A stretch of 64,000 nucleotides of DNA, taken from positions 41,753,467 through 41,817,466 of the forward strand of contig OX578284.1 of NCBI GenBank assembly GCA_951217055.1, in the 5' to 3' direction. Shown here piece after piece: positions 35,601 through 47,711 of this stretch (the stretch's first letter is position 1; every line of letters starts with the position of its first letter). The notes under the pieces were generated by a model. That model was not told where the DNA came from. It was given only the letters and a program-made list of their open reading frames with translations, and ran no database searches. A program made the translations under genes and the position numbers. Origin of the DNA: Gerris lacustris (Eukaryota; Arthropoda; Insecta; Hemiptera; Gerridae).

Positions 35601-35990
35601 ACGTGTGTTAGGGATATTTTTGTGTATTAGTAAAAATATATATAAATATATGTATATAGGGTTTGTGAGTGTACGAAAGAGAGTATTTTTGGACCGGTAA
35701 TGAGAAATCTACCCCGTTCTCCCCACTTTCTCCCCCCTTCTCACAAGTAATCAACTCGAAAGTAAGAACCTCCAAAAAAATTTGTATCTAGTGGATATTT
35801 CACACATACACAAAAATAAACATATAACATTAATAATTATAAACAATCACTTCTTTTTTCTTCTTCAACAAAATTAAAATAAGACAAGAAGATACGACTA
35901 AAGTATATTTTTATACACAAAGTTTGGGTCCACGGTCAGGTCTAAATAAGACTTTTAGCACGGAACATGCTTTTGTGTTGACCAAACCTT
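32650..35990. other. long gene-free stretch with homopolymer runs
   Basis: Very AT-rich to about 33500, then a patchwork of T, A, G and C runs, including C15 at 34769-34783 and C16 at 35159-35174. Small frames on both strands (33537, 33667, 33973, 34095, 34440, 34683) are runs of F, Y, K, N or P codons without domains. Judged accidental. Confidence 0.6.
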
Positions 35991-35995
35991 GAAAT

Positions 35996-36285
35996 CTGAG
36001 TAAACGAGCGAGACAAGCATGTGGAAGTTTCACTCTCACGCTTAATTCCATGGCGAAGTTCTGTTCAGCTGGACACCGTATCCTTATCCGCTGAGTGAGC
36101 GAGCGAGACAAGCATGTGGAAGTCTCGCCCTCATAGCTTAATCCCTAGGCGTAGTTCTGTTGAGCTGTACACCGTATCCTTATCCGCTGAGTGAGCGAGC
36201 GGGCCAAGCATGTGGAAGTCTCGCCCTCATAGCTTAATCCCTTGGCGTAGTTCTGTTCAGCTGGACACCGTATCCTTATCCGGAT
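35996..36285 (+). repeat. 95-96 bp tandem array, 3 units
   Basis: CTGAGTGAGCGAGCG starts at 36091 and 36187, with a diverged start at 35996 (CTGAGTAAACGAGCGAG). Shared words: ACAAGCATGTGGAAGT, CGTAGTTCTGTT(C/G)AGCTG, GACACCGTATCCTTATCCG. GC-richer than its surroundings. The 66-codon reverse frame over it is an artefact. Confidence 0.92.
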
Positions 36286-36289
36286 ATTC

Positions 36290-36892
36290 AATTTTACCAC
36301 CTCCTAACTTTACTTATTTCCCGTACGATACAACTTTTTAAACTGTATGTTAATATAAAATGCTATAAAAATCTTAAAATAAATATTCATGGATAATGGA
36401 TATTGATAATGCACAGAAGAAAAATAATCTCAGAACCAAGCGCACCACTCTTTATGGAGCCACTTTAAGGCTAGAGCTAGAAGAATTAATTTTGAGTAAA
36501 TATAACATACATACAAATATATAACAAAAAGCATTCATTAATAATTTAAGCATACTTATAATAACGTAATTACCATCATTATTTCATAATATTCTCTATT
36601 ACAGATGTATTTTCTTAACCGTATCCAGGAAGAAAAACAAATGAAATATTTATCAATACATAAACAATAAAAACTCCATAAAGTAACTACTGAAGAAACA
36701 AACCAAAATTGGTCAACTTACCCATATTAGAAAATAATACATCTTTTGACCATTTAGTCACAATAGAACATTTTAATACGTCGACAAATGTAATTATACT
36801 AAAATAAGAAACAATTAGTCTAATTATTGTAGCAAATAAAAACTTCTTTTAAACCTATTTAATACGAAGTGGCGGAGATGTATGCACACACA

Positions 36893-36895
<3 letters not shown>
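36290..36895. other. gene-free AT-rich sequence
   Basis: No gene or repeat recognised. Confidence 0.6.

Positions 36896-36948
<53 letters not shown>
36896..36948. repeat. (TA)n microsatellite, about 53 bp
   Basis: TA tract preceded by a short CA run. Confidence 0.97.
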
Positions 36949-36949
<1 letters not shown>

Positions 36950-38090
36950 TCATTAATCTCTTGAGTATTAAGTATTTAAAAACGCGTCTTCATACACAAG
37001 AATCTTAAAATAAATTAAACTTCAAAATACATAAGTGTACCACTTGAAACAAATAGACAAAAAAGCGAGAGTAAAGATCTCCCAGCAATAAAGCGAGGGA
37101 CCCTTGTTGGCGCCAAAAGAAACTTTGATTCCTTTTTTTTCTATCTTTGTCTTTCTTTAAGAATGTTATATTTTTTTATGACCTACTGCTTCGTTTTAGA
37201 ACCACTTAAGAGCAATTTTTTTTTTTTTGTCTTTTTAATACCTTTTAGATCTTGTATTATCTTTTGGTAGCTTATAATAGTAAGGTATGTAATTAGAGTT
37301 TTCAGGCCCTCTTGATCCTTTTATACCTTTTTTTTATTAGTGTTTTAAAAAGTATATTTTCATTTTTATTCTGACTTTTTTCTTATTCATTGTTAATTAT
37401 TTTTATGAACTATCTATTTCCGTTTTCATTCATTTCGTTATAATTATTTCTATTCAATTATAATATTTTCTTCCTTTTAAACATTAAACGATGATTATAC
37501 CTACATAATATGATAAATTGTATTAAGCATTGTATTATTAGCCCAAACTAATTTTTCTTACAGTAATGCAATTGCATTTTAGATTTTAAACTGACTATTG
37601 AATAAAAAAATAATAAAATACACTTGATTATAAACAAATAAATATTTGTCTAATAATTGTTATTATTTTTTAATTAACAAAAAAAAAGTTAAGTATTCAT
37701 ATTAATACCTACAATGGCGAATGTTTTAACAATAATGTTATGTAATTTAGTACTCTAATAATTACATTTTTTTTCTTTTTTTTGCGTTAAGTCGATTGTT
37801 GTTTTGTTTAATTTCTTATGAAATATTTTGTATAGATAAACGCAATTACAAATGTTAAACAATTATTGTTCGGAGCATTACCTTAATATTTTTAGTTAAA
37901 TGGGATGTATGTAATGTAATTGTAAAAAATTATATTTATTATTGACGGGAAATCAAAGACTTCATTTTTATTATACTATAGTTCAATATGTAATTATTGA
38001 TCAATTAGAATATGAATTAATCTATGTCCCTATATTAAGTTTTATATAGGTTCTTATATTTTATATAATTTAATTCTATGAAAATATTAT
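36949..38090. other. gene-free AT-rich sequence
   Basis: T-rich on the plus strand from about 37120. No gene recognised. Confidence 0.6.
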
Positions 38091-38091
38091 T

Positions 38092-38480
38092 ATCTTTCTT
38101 ATAAACGCGGTACATTATATAGAGAAAGTATTGTGATGGCGCAAAAAATCAATTTTGAAATTTAGAAAGGTTTGAAGGATTTAAGAGTCTCCGAATCAAA
38201 AAGTATTTTCTCATCTTTTATCTGTCATTTCTAATCTGTAGACTATGCAGACGTGTAGAACTTGGACAATTTTCAATGAAATTTGGTATAAATGTTCAGA
38301 AAAATCATAAAAAAATAACATGCAACTTTAAATTAGGGCGCGCAAACCCTCAAAAACGCTAGAAAAAGTGAAACAAATTGTTTCTCAAGAGCGGTTTAGA
38401 CAATTATAATGAGAAAATTTTAAAATGTAATCCATTTTACATACGAATCAAACCGTATAAGTCGTTTTCCCGGGAAAAAA
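38092..38480 (+). mobile_element. left half of the inverted-repeat element
   Basis: Begins ATAGAGAAAGTATTGTGATG then GCGCAAAAAATCAATTTTGA, matching the ends of the 24.4-kb element. The interior words TGTAGACTATGCAGACGTG and TTCAATGAAATTTGGTATAAAT follow. No inverted right end is found; the copy stops just before the 38.5-kb fold-back, so it is truncated or was split by later insertion. Confidence 0.65.
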
Positions 38481-38542
38481 CATAGTTTCCGAGATATGGA
38501 TGAAAATAAATTTTATTTTGCAAGAAAGCTTAATGTAAACAA

Positions 38543-39074
<532 letters not shown>

Positions 39075-39780
39075 GGTAAATATGTTTATTAAGGCGCTCC
39101 ATGTACAGTAAAACTCTTGAAATAAATAATTTATACGTGATCTTAAACTTCCTTCATTTATTGTCTATCATGAATATAATGGGAACGAATCATTTTATTA
39201 AGTGAATGATGTCTGTATTGACTTTCAAATAATAGGATGAGATAGGTGTAATAAAAAGAATGATAATAACACCTGCTTTAAAGCAACAAACAGTATTATG
39301 TATAAAACATATATAATACATTTCATAAAACGGACTTTTAATTATAAGTGGTTTTTTAAAATTGTAAATGGCGCCTGCCACATTGTTAACAATAAAAAAA
39401 ACCAGACTGGATAATCCTAGTTTAAGAGTAGATTATGGTTGATTAAGAATTATTGTAACTTTTTTTGTTGAATTAATTTATTGGTACTTAAAAATTATTT
39501 CCTATTTCTTTTTATGATTATTTATGACACACTTGAAAATAAATGTGATAATTGGTTACTTCTTTTTTTTTTGTTTTTAAAAGAATTTGAATAAAAAACG
39601 TGCATTTATCGATTTATGACTTGTTGTAAGATTCGGCAAATATTGAATAAAACAGAAAATAAGCAATAAAATCAGACGTACGATGGCGCTTTAAAGACAA
39701 TTTGCTGTAAAGATTTAAAATTGATATCTTTTAATCTCTCAGATGAAATTATATTTAATCAACGACAATAAGTTTAAATA
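39075..39780. other. gene-free AT-rich sequence
   Basis: No gene recognised. The word CGATGGCGCTTT lies near 39682. Confidence 0.6.
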
Positions 39781-39782
39781 AT

Positions 39783-41073
39783 CCAGGAGAATAGCTTGCA
39801 TAAAAGTGACTGGCTAACTTCAAGCAAGCACTTTTTGTATAGGTTAATTTTGGTTGTCTTCGAAGAATGTGGTCGCTAAAGTTCGTTCATTGAACATAGC
39901 TTGGCCATAAGCTGTTACAAAAGAAAAGACCGGTGGAGAGCGACCATTTTGGAGGACAATATGATTTTCATAGTCCTAAGTACAAAATTAGTCAGAACAT
40001 CAAAAATAAATTTGATTGTAGTTTCCCACTGTTCAGGCCTCTGAACAAGAATTGTCATTCTATAATGTGTAACATCTATAAGGCAAATCTGCGATTCGTC
40101 GTCACACGCCTGGGTAGACAAACCCGCAACGCTTCCTTCAGTTTTGCCATTGCAGTTTGCCAATGTGGGGGCTATACTCATTCAGATCTTCATTTAGAAC
40201 AGCGTCATAATGCCAAACCTGACGAGACCGTTTGATTCAAACACATGACCACGCTAAGAAGAACACTGCACATGGTTCTTAGACGCTACAAGTGGAAGTC
40301 CACAATTGTTCACGAACTTTAATTTTCATTTATACAATAATCTTTGGATATCCAATTGTCATTTACATTATCATTTATCAAATATAATTTACGTTATTAT
40401 TATCATACAGTGCAAGTGAGACATTACCAGAACACAATCACGGCTTCACACTTTATTTCACGCACACACACTACCCTTTATCACACACCATACATTTATC
40501 GTTCCACATTTCATCCGCCACACATAGCTAGGAATTCTCATTATTATACTATATATCATTCATTATCTATGTAAATTGTTTATTTATCCATATATATTAT
40601 ATTTTCATAATATTTATCCAGCAACCTTGAGTACTTATTTATTACTTTATTCTTTAAGGTCCTTTTAATTCAACAACCCTATAACTATATACAGTTCACT
40701 CAATACCTAAACTGACCCGGTAGCGGAATCAGGCGCAACCCTTCCGTACTGAATACTCAGTTCATATAGGTTAATTTATTCAAATATTTCTTCAAATCAA
40801 TTTGGCCTCTTATAAAGTAACAAACTAACATCAACTTGATTTTTGGTCTACTCTACTAACTAATTTTTTACTTAGGATCATGAAAATCACATTTTCCACC
40901 AAAATTTATATAGCTGCTTTACATCGGTCAGTTAAATGTAACAGTTCTGTTAGCTTATAGCCAAGTTATTTCACAGGCGATCTTTACCGACATGGAGGAC
41001 AACAAAAAATTATCTCATATACAAAATTCCAGCAGGATGTAGTCAGCTACGTTTATGAACGCTCCTGGAGTTA
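39783..41073. mobile_element. long-TIR element, long member
   Basis: Inverted ends of about 230-260 bp: the left starts ATCCAGGAGAATAGC, the right ends CGCTCCTGGAGTT. Shared subterminal landmarks with the 46.8-kb member are AAGTTCGT...GACATAGCTTGGC, GGTGGAGAGCG(G)CCAT and GATTTTCAT(A/G)(G/A)TCCTAAGTAC. Arms are diverged, so this copy is old. The interior of about 800 bp carries overlapping 88- and 100-codon frames (39915-40235) and a CA-rich block (40430-40520), but no transposase domain that I recognise. Confidence 0.75.
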
Positions 41074-41079
41074 GCGGAG

Positions 41080-41700
41080 ATCGCTAAGATGATAATACAA
41101 TTCAATTTGTCACTAACAAATAAACAGCTGATCATACAATTTTAATATCAGTTGTAGTTGGAAAAATTTAATTAAATAAATAAACGAACAACTGTTCCTG
41201 TCAAAAGATTTTTTCAACTTAAATTTCGGTCAGTTTAAACTAAGTATAGAGTACCGGAGGTAAGTATAATATTAAATTAGAAGCAACGCAATGAGTACTG
41301 AGATTACCCCCTGCGAAGGAGTAACCATTAATTCACTTCCCCTACTTTCCATACTAACAATAGCGCCATCTGGACCTTTCATTCAAACCCTTCATACAAT
41401 AAAACAAATAATTATAATAGTAATATAACAATATTATTTTGGGGAGAGAGATGAAATGCGATTTAAAACTTGCTTGTACAATAATGAAAAACGATCGATT
41501 TTTTTCTTTTTTAAATAACACCGTATTATGTGCTTAGAATCATTTATTATATTAAGTTCAATGAATATGATTGATTGATGATTTAGTTGAGCATAAATTA
41601 AATATTAATGCAACTAATTCTTTTGCAAAGAAATAATCTGTAATCGCATTTAATGATATTCATTTTTTAAATTTGTTTCATAAAGGAAACTGGTTAATCT
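41080..41700. other. gene-free sequence
   Basis: Contains TAGCGCCATCTGG at 41364-41376, whose complement CCAGATGGCGCTA resembles the insect CTCF core. A single match of this length can be chance. The rest is AT-rich with no gene. Confidence 0.4.
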
Positions 41701-41704
41701 ACCG

Positions 41705-42300
41705 GGGCAAGCTTTACAACTTGCCACTGATCTATATTTTTATGAATAGTCACTGATATAAAGTCTTACAACTAGCCACATATCCATTTTCTTACCACTA
41801 GCCACTGATCTAAATTCTTACAACTAATCGCAGATCCATATTCTTACAACTAGTCACTGATCTAAATTCTTAGAACTAGCCACAAATCTATACTCTTATA
41901 ACCAGCCACTAATCTATATACTCTTATAACCAGTCACTGATCTAAATTCTTACAACTATCCACTTATCTATACTCTTATAACTAGCCGCAAATCTATACT
42001 CTTATAACTAGCCACTAATCTATATTCTTACAACTAGCCACTAATCTATATTCTTAAACTCAGCCACTGATCTATAATCTTATAAATAGTCTGTTGATCT
42101 AAATTCCGCTGATCTGAATTCTTACATCTAGCCACTAATCTATATTCTTATAACTCTGCCACTGATCTATATTATTATAACAAGTCACTGATCTAAATTC
42201 TTACAACTAGCCACTAATCTATATTCTTATAATCAAGCCACTGATATATATTCTTATAAATAAGCCACTGATCTATATTCTTACAACTATCCAATCTTAA
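41705..42300 (+). repeat. 26-bp tandem array, about 22 degenerate copies
   Basis: Unit GCCACTAATCTATATTCTTA plus CAACTA, for example at 42011 and 42037 (26 bp apart). Frequent ATAATT/ACAACT and GATC/AATC alternation, some longer units, and a few deletions. No open frame runs through it. Confidence 0.92.
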
Positions 42301-42309
42301 TGGAGTTCG

Positions 42310-44075
42310 TGACAGTAATAAACAGAAAATTTTTCCATGGATCGACAATTCTACTGGCAGTAGACTTAATATTGCAGACTTAATAATTCAATAATGCAGA
42401 CCAAATTAAATTAGAGACATTTAAAATACAATTTTCTCTTTTGCAATGTAAAATTATTGTATGCTTTGCTCATTTATATTTACTGCAGCAAGTATAATAA
42501 AAACAAATATGTATAATAGTTCTTTCTTACCTCTATTGTCTTAAAAGGTTAATTATTCTTAAATTAGTTTCTTACCTGCAACAAAATAAAAACAAATTAA
42601 TTAAAAATGAAATAAAATCAAATAGTATGTGAGGTAGAAGTATATAACAATTATGTAAACGAATTTACATGAATGTGTGGAAAAACATGGTCTGTGAAAA
42701 AATATTGTTAGGGTAATGATATTGTGATGGCGCGAAATTAAAATTTTGAGATTTTGATGTCCCCTGAGTCAAATAGAAATTTGTAATGAAAAGTAATTAA
42801 ATATTTTAAATATGAAAGGAGAAATAGAGGTAAAAATTCATCCCGCCGCCTAAATCGAACTAAATGCTCAGTGATTAGGTGTAAACTAAGAGATCGGTGG
42901 TTTGAATCCCGCTCCCGGTAATGGAAAAGTATTATTATCAGTTTTTATACGTTTTGTGAATACATTTAGTTTTATGTACACTTACATTAAACAATTTTTT
43001 AAATGCATAAGCATACGAGAGGATGTTGATTATCAAATTTGATTATAAAGTCGTGCAAAGAGGAGTAGGAAGAACTTGAGGCGCCCTTTTATATTTGAAC
43101 AAGTGAAAGGGAAGGTGACTTAATGTTGAACTATGTTATTAAGCCTCTAACTTTCTCATTCTGAGTTAAAGCCCCGACGAGCTTCAAAATAAGACCGGGG
43201 AGAGCAAGATAGAAGGAGAAGACGACTCTTGCACACTCTAGCGGATAATCAGCACAACTACTCACTCGTCTCACCTTGATTATATCAGGCCAGTTGACTT
43301 ACCCTTCCCGTTCTCCTGGAGTTTAAACCTCATCTGATAATTTACTCATTAGTAGAAGCAAGGAGGGACTTTACCGGCAACACTTCGCACTTTACCCTAC
43401 CGTCCTTCCTATTCCACACTTTCCCTTCTACCTGCCTAATTAAGTATAATTACGAGGTCTTAGCCTCTCAAGGTTTCAAGTCCGTTTCACAGTACTTTCG
43501 ACAAGATATGAATCAAGAGGCCTTCAAAACTTTTTTAAGTACTAGAACATCCCGAAAGTATAATTACAAATGATTAAGTAAACAAAATTGAGTGTTATCA
43601 ACATTATTTTGAAAAAAAGAAGAAAATGCCGACATAAAATTAAATAAAAAACAAGAAACACTATCTGGTCGATCTACAGCCTAGAATCTACCTTAAGTAC
43701 TGGAAAATCTGAATGTACAGTTACAAAGGTTTCCGTGGTTGCACTCACAATAAAGCGTTTCACCGGTGACAGAGTCTCAATGGAATCCTGCACACATTTT
43801 GAGGAGCATCATAGGTTAACTCTCCATCCGCTGAGACGAGTACCCCCACCTGAATAGCTAGACCTTTAGCTTTTATCTAGTATTAGTAATAACATATGGA
43901 TGATCCTACAAAAAATAGTTCATCCAACATCGACGTGCTTTCATAAAATTTGGCAACAAAGAACTTAAATTGAACAATATCAATATTAGTCATCTCGGAA
44001 ACTGATAGATAACTCAACTCACTTAACAAATTTTATGACAAATACAGCCAAATAAGTTTGTTACTTAAAGTTAAC
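42310..44075. other. gene-free sequence with two element traces
   Basis: At about 42715-42775 the words TATTGTGATGGCGCGAAATT and TTTTGAGATTTTGATG are a short copy of the end of the 24.4-kb element. At about 42865-42925 a tRNA-like pair (TGCTCAGTGATTAGG and GGTTTGAATCCCGC) suggests a SINE head. The 43080-43500 stretch is GC-richer without open frames or a second copy. Confidence 0.5.
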
Positions 44076-44172
44076 AACAGGATACGGTCACAACTATAAC
44101 AACAAGATACGGTCACAACTGTAACAAAAAGATACACTCACAACTATAACAACAAGATACGGTCAAAACACA
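44076..44172 (+). repeat. 25-bp tandem array, 4 copies
   Basis: AAGATACGGTCACAACTATAAC-type unit; the GATAC word occurs at 44081, 44106, 44131 and 44156, an exact 25-bp period. Confidence 0.93.
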
Positions 44173-44430
44173 AGTCGACGTATCAAACTGTTGGCTAAAG
44201 TAACACTAAACTAACAATGATAAGTTTAATTCAGTAACAACTAACTAACTAACATTTATACCTAACCAATATCCAACTGTGAGTCAGTAAAGCAAAATTG
44301 AACTCCATAGAAAATATTAAGATTCATATTTTACGATTTTGGTAGTATTCATACTACGGAAAGATTAAGTTTTAATTTAAATCAAATTATAATTATTATT
44401 AACTACGGGAAACAGACAGAGAAAAATACA

Positions 44431-44504
44431 CTCCAGCGCTGGGATTTGAACCACAGGCCTCTATATTTCCGGTATAGCGCTCTACCAACTAAGCTACACA
44501 GGAG
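44431..44504 (-). pseudogene. tRNA-like sequence, mirror copy
   Basis: Exact reverse complement of the plus-strand tRNA-like sequence at 44699-44772, in the left arm of the palindrome. Same boxes and same defects. Confidence 0.65.
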
Positions 44505-44698
44505 AATGATTTCCTCTGACGTTAATGATAACTTATCCCGAATTTAAGCTTTCAATTTTCTACAAATCTGAGAAGTCAACATTAATGACATAGATTTCTC
44601 GGTCTAGTTCTATGTCATTAATGTTGACTTCTCAGATTTGTAGAAAATTGAAAGCTTAAATTCGGGATAAGTTATCATTAACGTCAGAGGAAATCATT

Positions 44699-44772
44699 CT
44701 CCTGTGTAGCTTAGTTGGTAGAGCGCTATACCGGAAATATAGAGGCCTGTGGTTCAAATCCCAGCGCTGGAG
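44699..44772 (+). pseudogene. tRNA-like sequence with perfect boxes A and B
   Basis: Box A TAGCTTAGTTGG and box B GGTTCAAATCC both fit the pol III consensus. Foldable parts: acceptor CTCCTGT/GCTGGAG (one T-T mismatch), D-stem GCTT/GAGC, anticodon stem CTATA/TATAG with a 7-nt loop CCGGAAA (C at position 33 instead of the universal T; anticodon would be GGA). The T-stem pairs badly. It is therefore a tRNA-derived element head or pseudogene. It may still be transcribed by pol III, since internal boxes are intact. Confidence 0.65.
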
Positions 44773-44829
44773 TGTATTTTTCTCTGTCTGTTTCCCGTAG
44801 TTAATAATAATTATAATTTGATTTAAAAG

Positions 44830-46690
44830 AAAATATTAAGTTAATACTGCCAGACTTTCTAAGTGGAAGCATTTCAAGCTATATTGAGTAGCTTAATGTT
44901 AAGTTTAATGAATAAGCAACAATTTAGTAATAACATTTAATTCTAAGTAGCTGCAGTTTGAGTTAAATTTGTTCTTCTTTCGATTTAAAAACACCATAAA
45001 GAACTATATTTAGCGGCATCAAATATCGTGGTACCAGTTCTCGAAGGAATCGTGACAGACAAGTAAACTTATGACAGATTTAATTACCTGCGTGAACATA
45101 TCGTCAGCGATGTTAAATATCGTAATGTCAACTCTGAGGAATATCTAGGGACAGTGAGTAAAGCTTGTGACAGTTCTGGGAATAATACGATTTATTTACT
45201 TCTGAAAGCATCGTCAGTGATGTAAAGTAAATAAAACTGTCGACATAATTCAAAACTACATATATCAAATTTTCGCTAAATCTAAATTAATGTCTCTTAT
45301 AAACTGACAAGAATAACTGCAATAGCATTCGGCTTGGCAGGGAAAACCCTGAAATGACACGATTAACAAGATAAAACTACAATGGCATACAAATTAACAG
45401 AAACAAACTAGCACGGCATAAAACTAAACTAGAAAAACCTGCAATGGCACAGGTAAATAAAGAATATGTGTGTAGAATCCCTGTACATCGTCCAATTTTA
45501 GAAAGGATGATAGGTTTGCTTTTGTCTATTCTCCCCTATGATTACAAAGAGGCAGTAAGGGGTAAGTTGAGAGGGGTAAGTCACAGTGTTGATGTGTATT
45601 AAGCCTCCCCCATCTAGCCCCCTCTCTAGAAGATCAATGAACCCCCTCCATAAGCAACCCCCGCTAGAGAAGTAATTTCGTGTAATGACTCATTAGAGAA
45701 CCTTCAACCCCCCCCCCCGTAACTCCCCCAGAGTTGGACTTACTCACTTCCCCTTCCACAGAACTCTGAACCTACGAGAGGAAATGAAATGCTCACTCAT
45801 TCTAACTCTGACTTCGCTCATTTAGTCAATTTCTAACTCGCTTTATCTTTTCGCACAAACTGAGTTAAGCTTTCTTTCTTTTCAATACATTTTCCTCTTG
45901 GTCGCTTTGTTAAGCATTTAGTCTCACTCTATTTTCATTCATTCTCTATACACTCTACACGTACATCCTGTCTCTGTCCCTCTTCAAAACAGTCCGAAAC
46001 TCAATAACTTTAAAGTTGCGATAATTCTATTCACAATAACTATTTTAGTTCTTTCTTCAATCACTTTGTTTGGAAAAGTAAAAAAATCATTAACTTAAAC
46101 TTAATTAACTTTTCCCTTATTTTCTCATTATTATTATTTTTTTTTTTTTATTTACCTTGATATTATTAATCCTCTTTCAATAATATTTTCTTCTTAAGGT
46201 ACTTTCATTACAAGATTATAACGAAACTATCATATTTACTAAAATTTTCCTACATAAACTCAGTTACTTTTCTTTGACATCATAGAAACTTCATTCTCTC
46301 ATTTACTGACTACAATTAAACAACTAATAAAATAAAACTAACTCCAAAGTTTATTACGCTAACTAGTCAGTACAAACATATTAGGTAAACACTCAGTGTC
46401 TCTCAGGTAAACATCAAAATCTTCACTTAATATAACTCAGTATCCTTCATTTTTTACCACATTTTAAAGTCAATCATTCAATTTTTGTCACTCTGTAGAA
46501 AATTAAAATCGTTCCAAAATCTATTCCTGAAATTCTGTAAATAGCTTAAAACATTTTTTGCCCCTTTATAATACTTTATTACATTTTCTTTATTTTGCTA
46601 CCTCCTTTTCATTTCATTCATTTTTCAATTTACCCCAATACGTAATTAATTCATATTTTCATATTTGTATGTCCTTATAACATCTAACAC
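44830..46690. other. gene-free sequence with degenerate repeats
   Basis: At 45000-45245 there are loosely repeated words (ATCGTCAG(C/T)GATGT at about 45100 and 45209; GTGACAG(A/T) several times) consistent with an old array of about 105 bp. At 45320-45450 the words AATGGCA and AACTA recur loosely. From 45600 a pyrimidine-rich stretch follows, with C11 at 45708-45718. No gene. Confidence 0.5.
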
Positions 46691-46770
46691 TACTGGATCC
46701 TTTATCAACAATACTCATTCATAAAACATTTTACACTACTGAATCTTTTTTTTCTTTTATCTTCTTGGGC
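46690..46770 (+). repeat. minisatellite, left part
   Basis: One or two units of TTTATCAACAATACTCATTC plus ATAAAACATTTTACACTACTG. The same unit continues beyond the inserted element at 47540-47710, so the insertion probably split the array. Confidence 0.6.
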
Positions 46771-46797
46771 TATGGGGATGATACTTATAGTCCAGGA

Positions 46798-47366
46798 GAT
46801 AGCGTGCAAAAAAGTGTCTGACTAACATCAAGCTAGAATTTGGTATACAAGTAAATCTTTTAGCGCCTTTTAAGAATATGTGGTCGGCTAAGTTCGTCTG
46901 CGGGACATAGCTTGGCAATAGGCGTTTGAAAAAAACAAACCGATGGAGAGCGGCCATGTCTCACCAATTATGGTGGACAGTGTGATTTTCATGATCCTAA
47001 GTACAGAATTAGTTAGTAGACCAAAAATTAAGTCGATGTTATTTTTACACTTGATAGGTTAGTTATTCAAATATTACAAAAAATCAACGTTGTCACCTGT
47101 CAAGGGACAAACTAACATCAACTTGATTTTCGGTCTACTAACTAATTCTGTACTCAGGATCATGAAAATCACATTGTCCACCATAATTGGTAAGACATGG
47201 CCGCTCTCCACCGGTTTGTTTTTTTCAAACGCCTATTGCCAAGCTATGTCCCGCAGACGAACTTAGCCGACCACATATCCTTAAAAGGCGCTAAACGATT
47301 GACTTGTATACAAAATTCTAGCTTGATGTTAGTCAGACACTTTTTTGCACGCTGTCTCCTGGACTA
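46798..47366. mobile_element. long-TIR element, short near-palindromic member
   Basis: Ends TAGTCCAGGAGATAGCGTGC and GCACGCTGTCTCCTGGACTA. The inverted repeats cover about 250 bp each, with only some 60 bp of unique centre. The flanking trinucleotide is TTA on both sides, which would suit a PIF/Harbinger-like target duplication, though 3 bp can be chance. Arms show few mismatches, so this is younger than the 39.8-kb relative. No transposase. The 66-codon reverse frame at 46757-46957 is incidental. Confidence 0.85.
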
Positions 47367-47399
47367 TTAAAAAATGATAACATTTTTTTCTCATTTATT

Positions 47400-47710
47400 A
47401 TTGACAAATTTATGCCCAAACCGCGGCATCATCATTCCTTGATCTGGGCATATAAGTGTGGCATCCATCCCCAATCTCCTATCTATATAAATTATCTCAT
47501 AAAAAGGAAGCAACTTTCTACTACAAGCATTCATCATTTACTCAATAACAACTGTCAACAATACTCATTCATAAATAACTTTACTCTAACCATTATCAGC
47601 AATACTCATTCATAATGAATTTTACTCTACTGTATCCTTTATCAACAATACTCATTCATAAAGAATTTTACTCTACTGTATTCATCATCAGCAATTCATA
47701 AAACAGCCTT
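47400..47710 (+). repeat. minisatellite, right part (about 45-bp unit)
   Basis: CAACAATACTCATTCATAAA recurs near 47556 and 47644, with variants near 47600 and 47690, joined by (A/T)TTTTACTCTACTGTAT(C/T). It is the continuation of the unit at 46690. The 67-codon frame at 47412-47615 runs into this array. Confidence 0.75.
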
Positions 47711-47711
47711 A

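Larger units (their letters stand above)
44336..44827. mobile_element. perfect palindrome, tRNA-like family copy 2
   Basis: Arms 44377-44593 and 44610-44827 (217-218 bp) were identical when I wrote out one arm's complement against the other. The loop is 16 nt (ATTTCTCGGTCTAGTT). Each arm holds a full tRNA-like sequence with boxes A and B. The left arm alone is preceded by the tag GGTAGTATTCATACTACGG, as at 9.9 kb. Middle words ATGTTGACTTCTCAGATTTG and GGATAAGTTATCATTAACGTC match the non-palindromic copy at 29.7 kb. A transcript through it would form a long perfect duplex. Confidence 0.93.

Noticed and set aside
41364..41376. CTCF-like CCAGATGGCGCTA on the minus strand
   Set aside because: A single short match with no conserved context. 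The related ATGGCGC word also occurs in the ends of dispersed elements here, so no regulatory call is made.
44699..44772. Functional tRNA gene (anticodon GGA)
   Set aside because: Position 33 is C, the T-stem does not pair, a GGA (Ser) tRNA should have a long variable arm, and the sequence is part of a repeated element.
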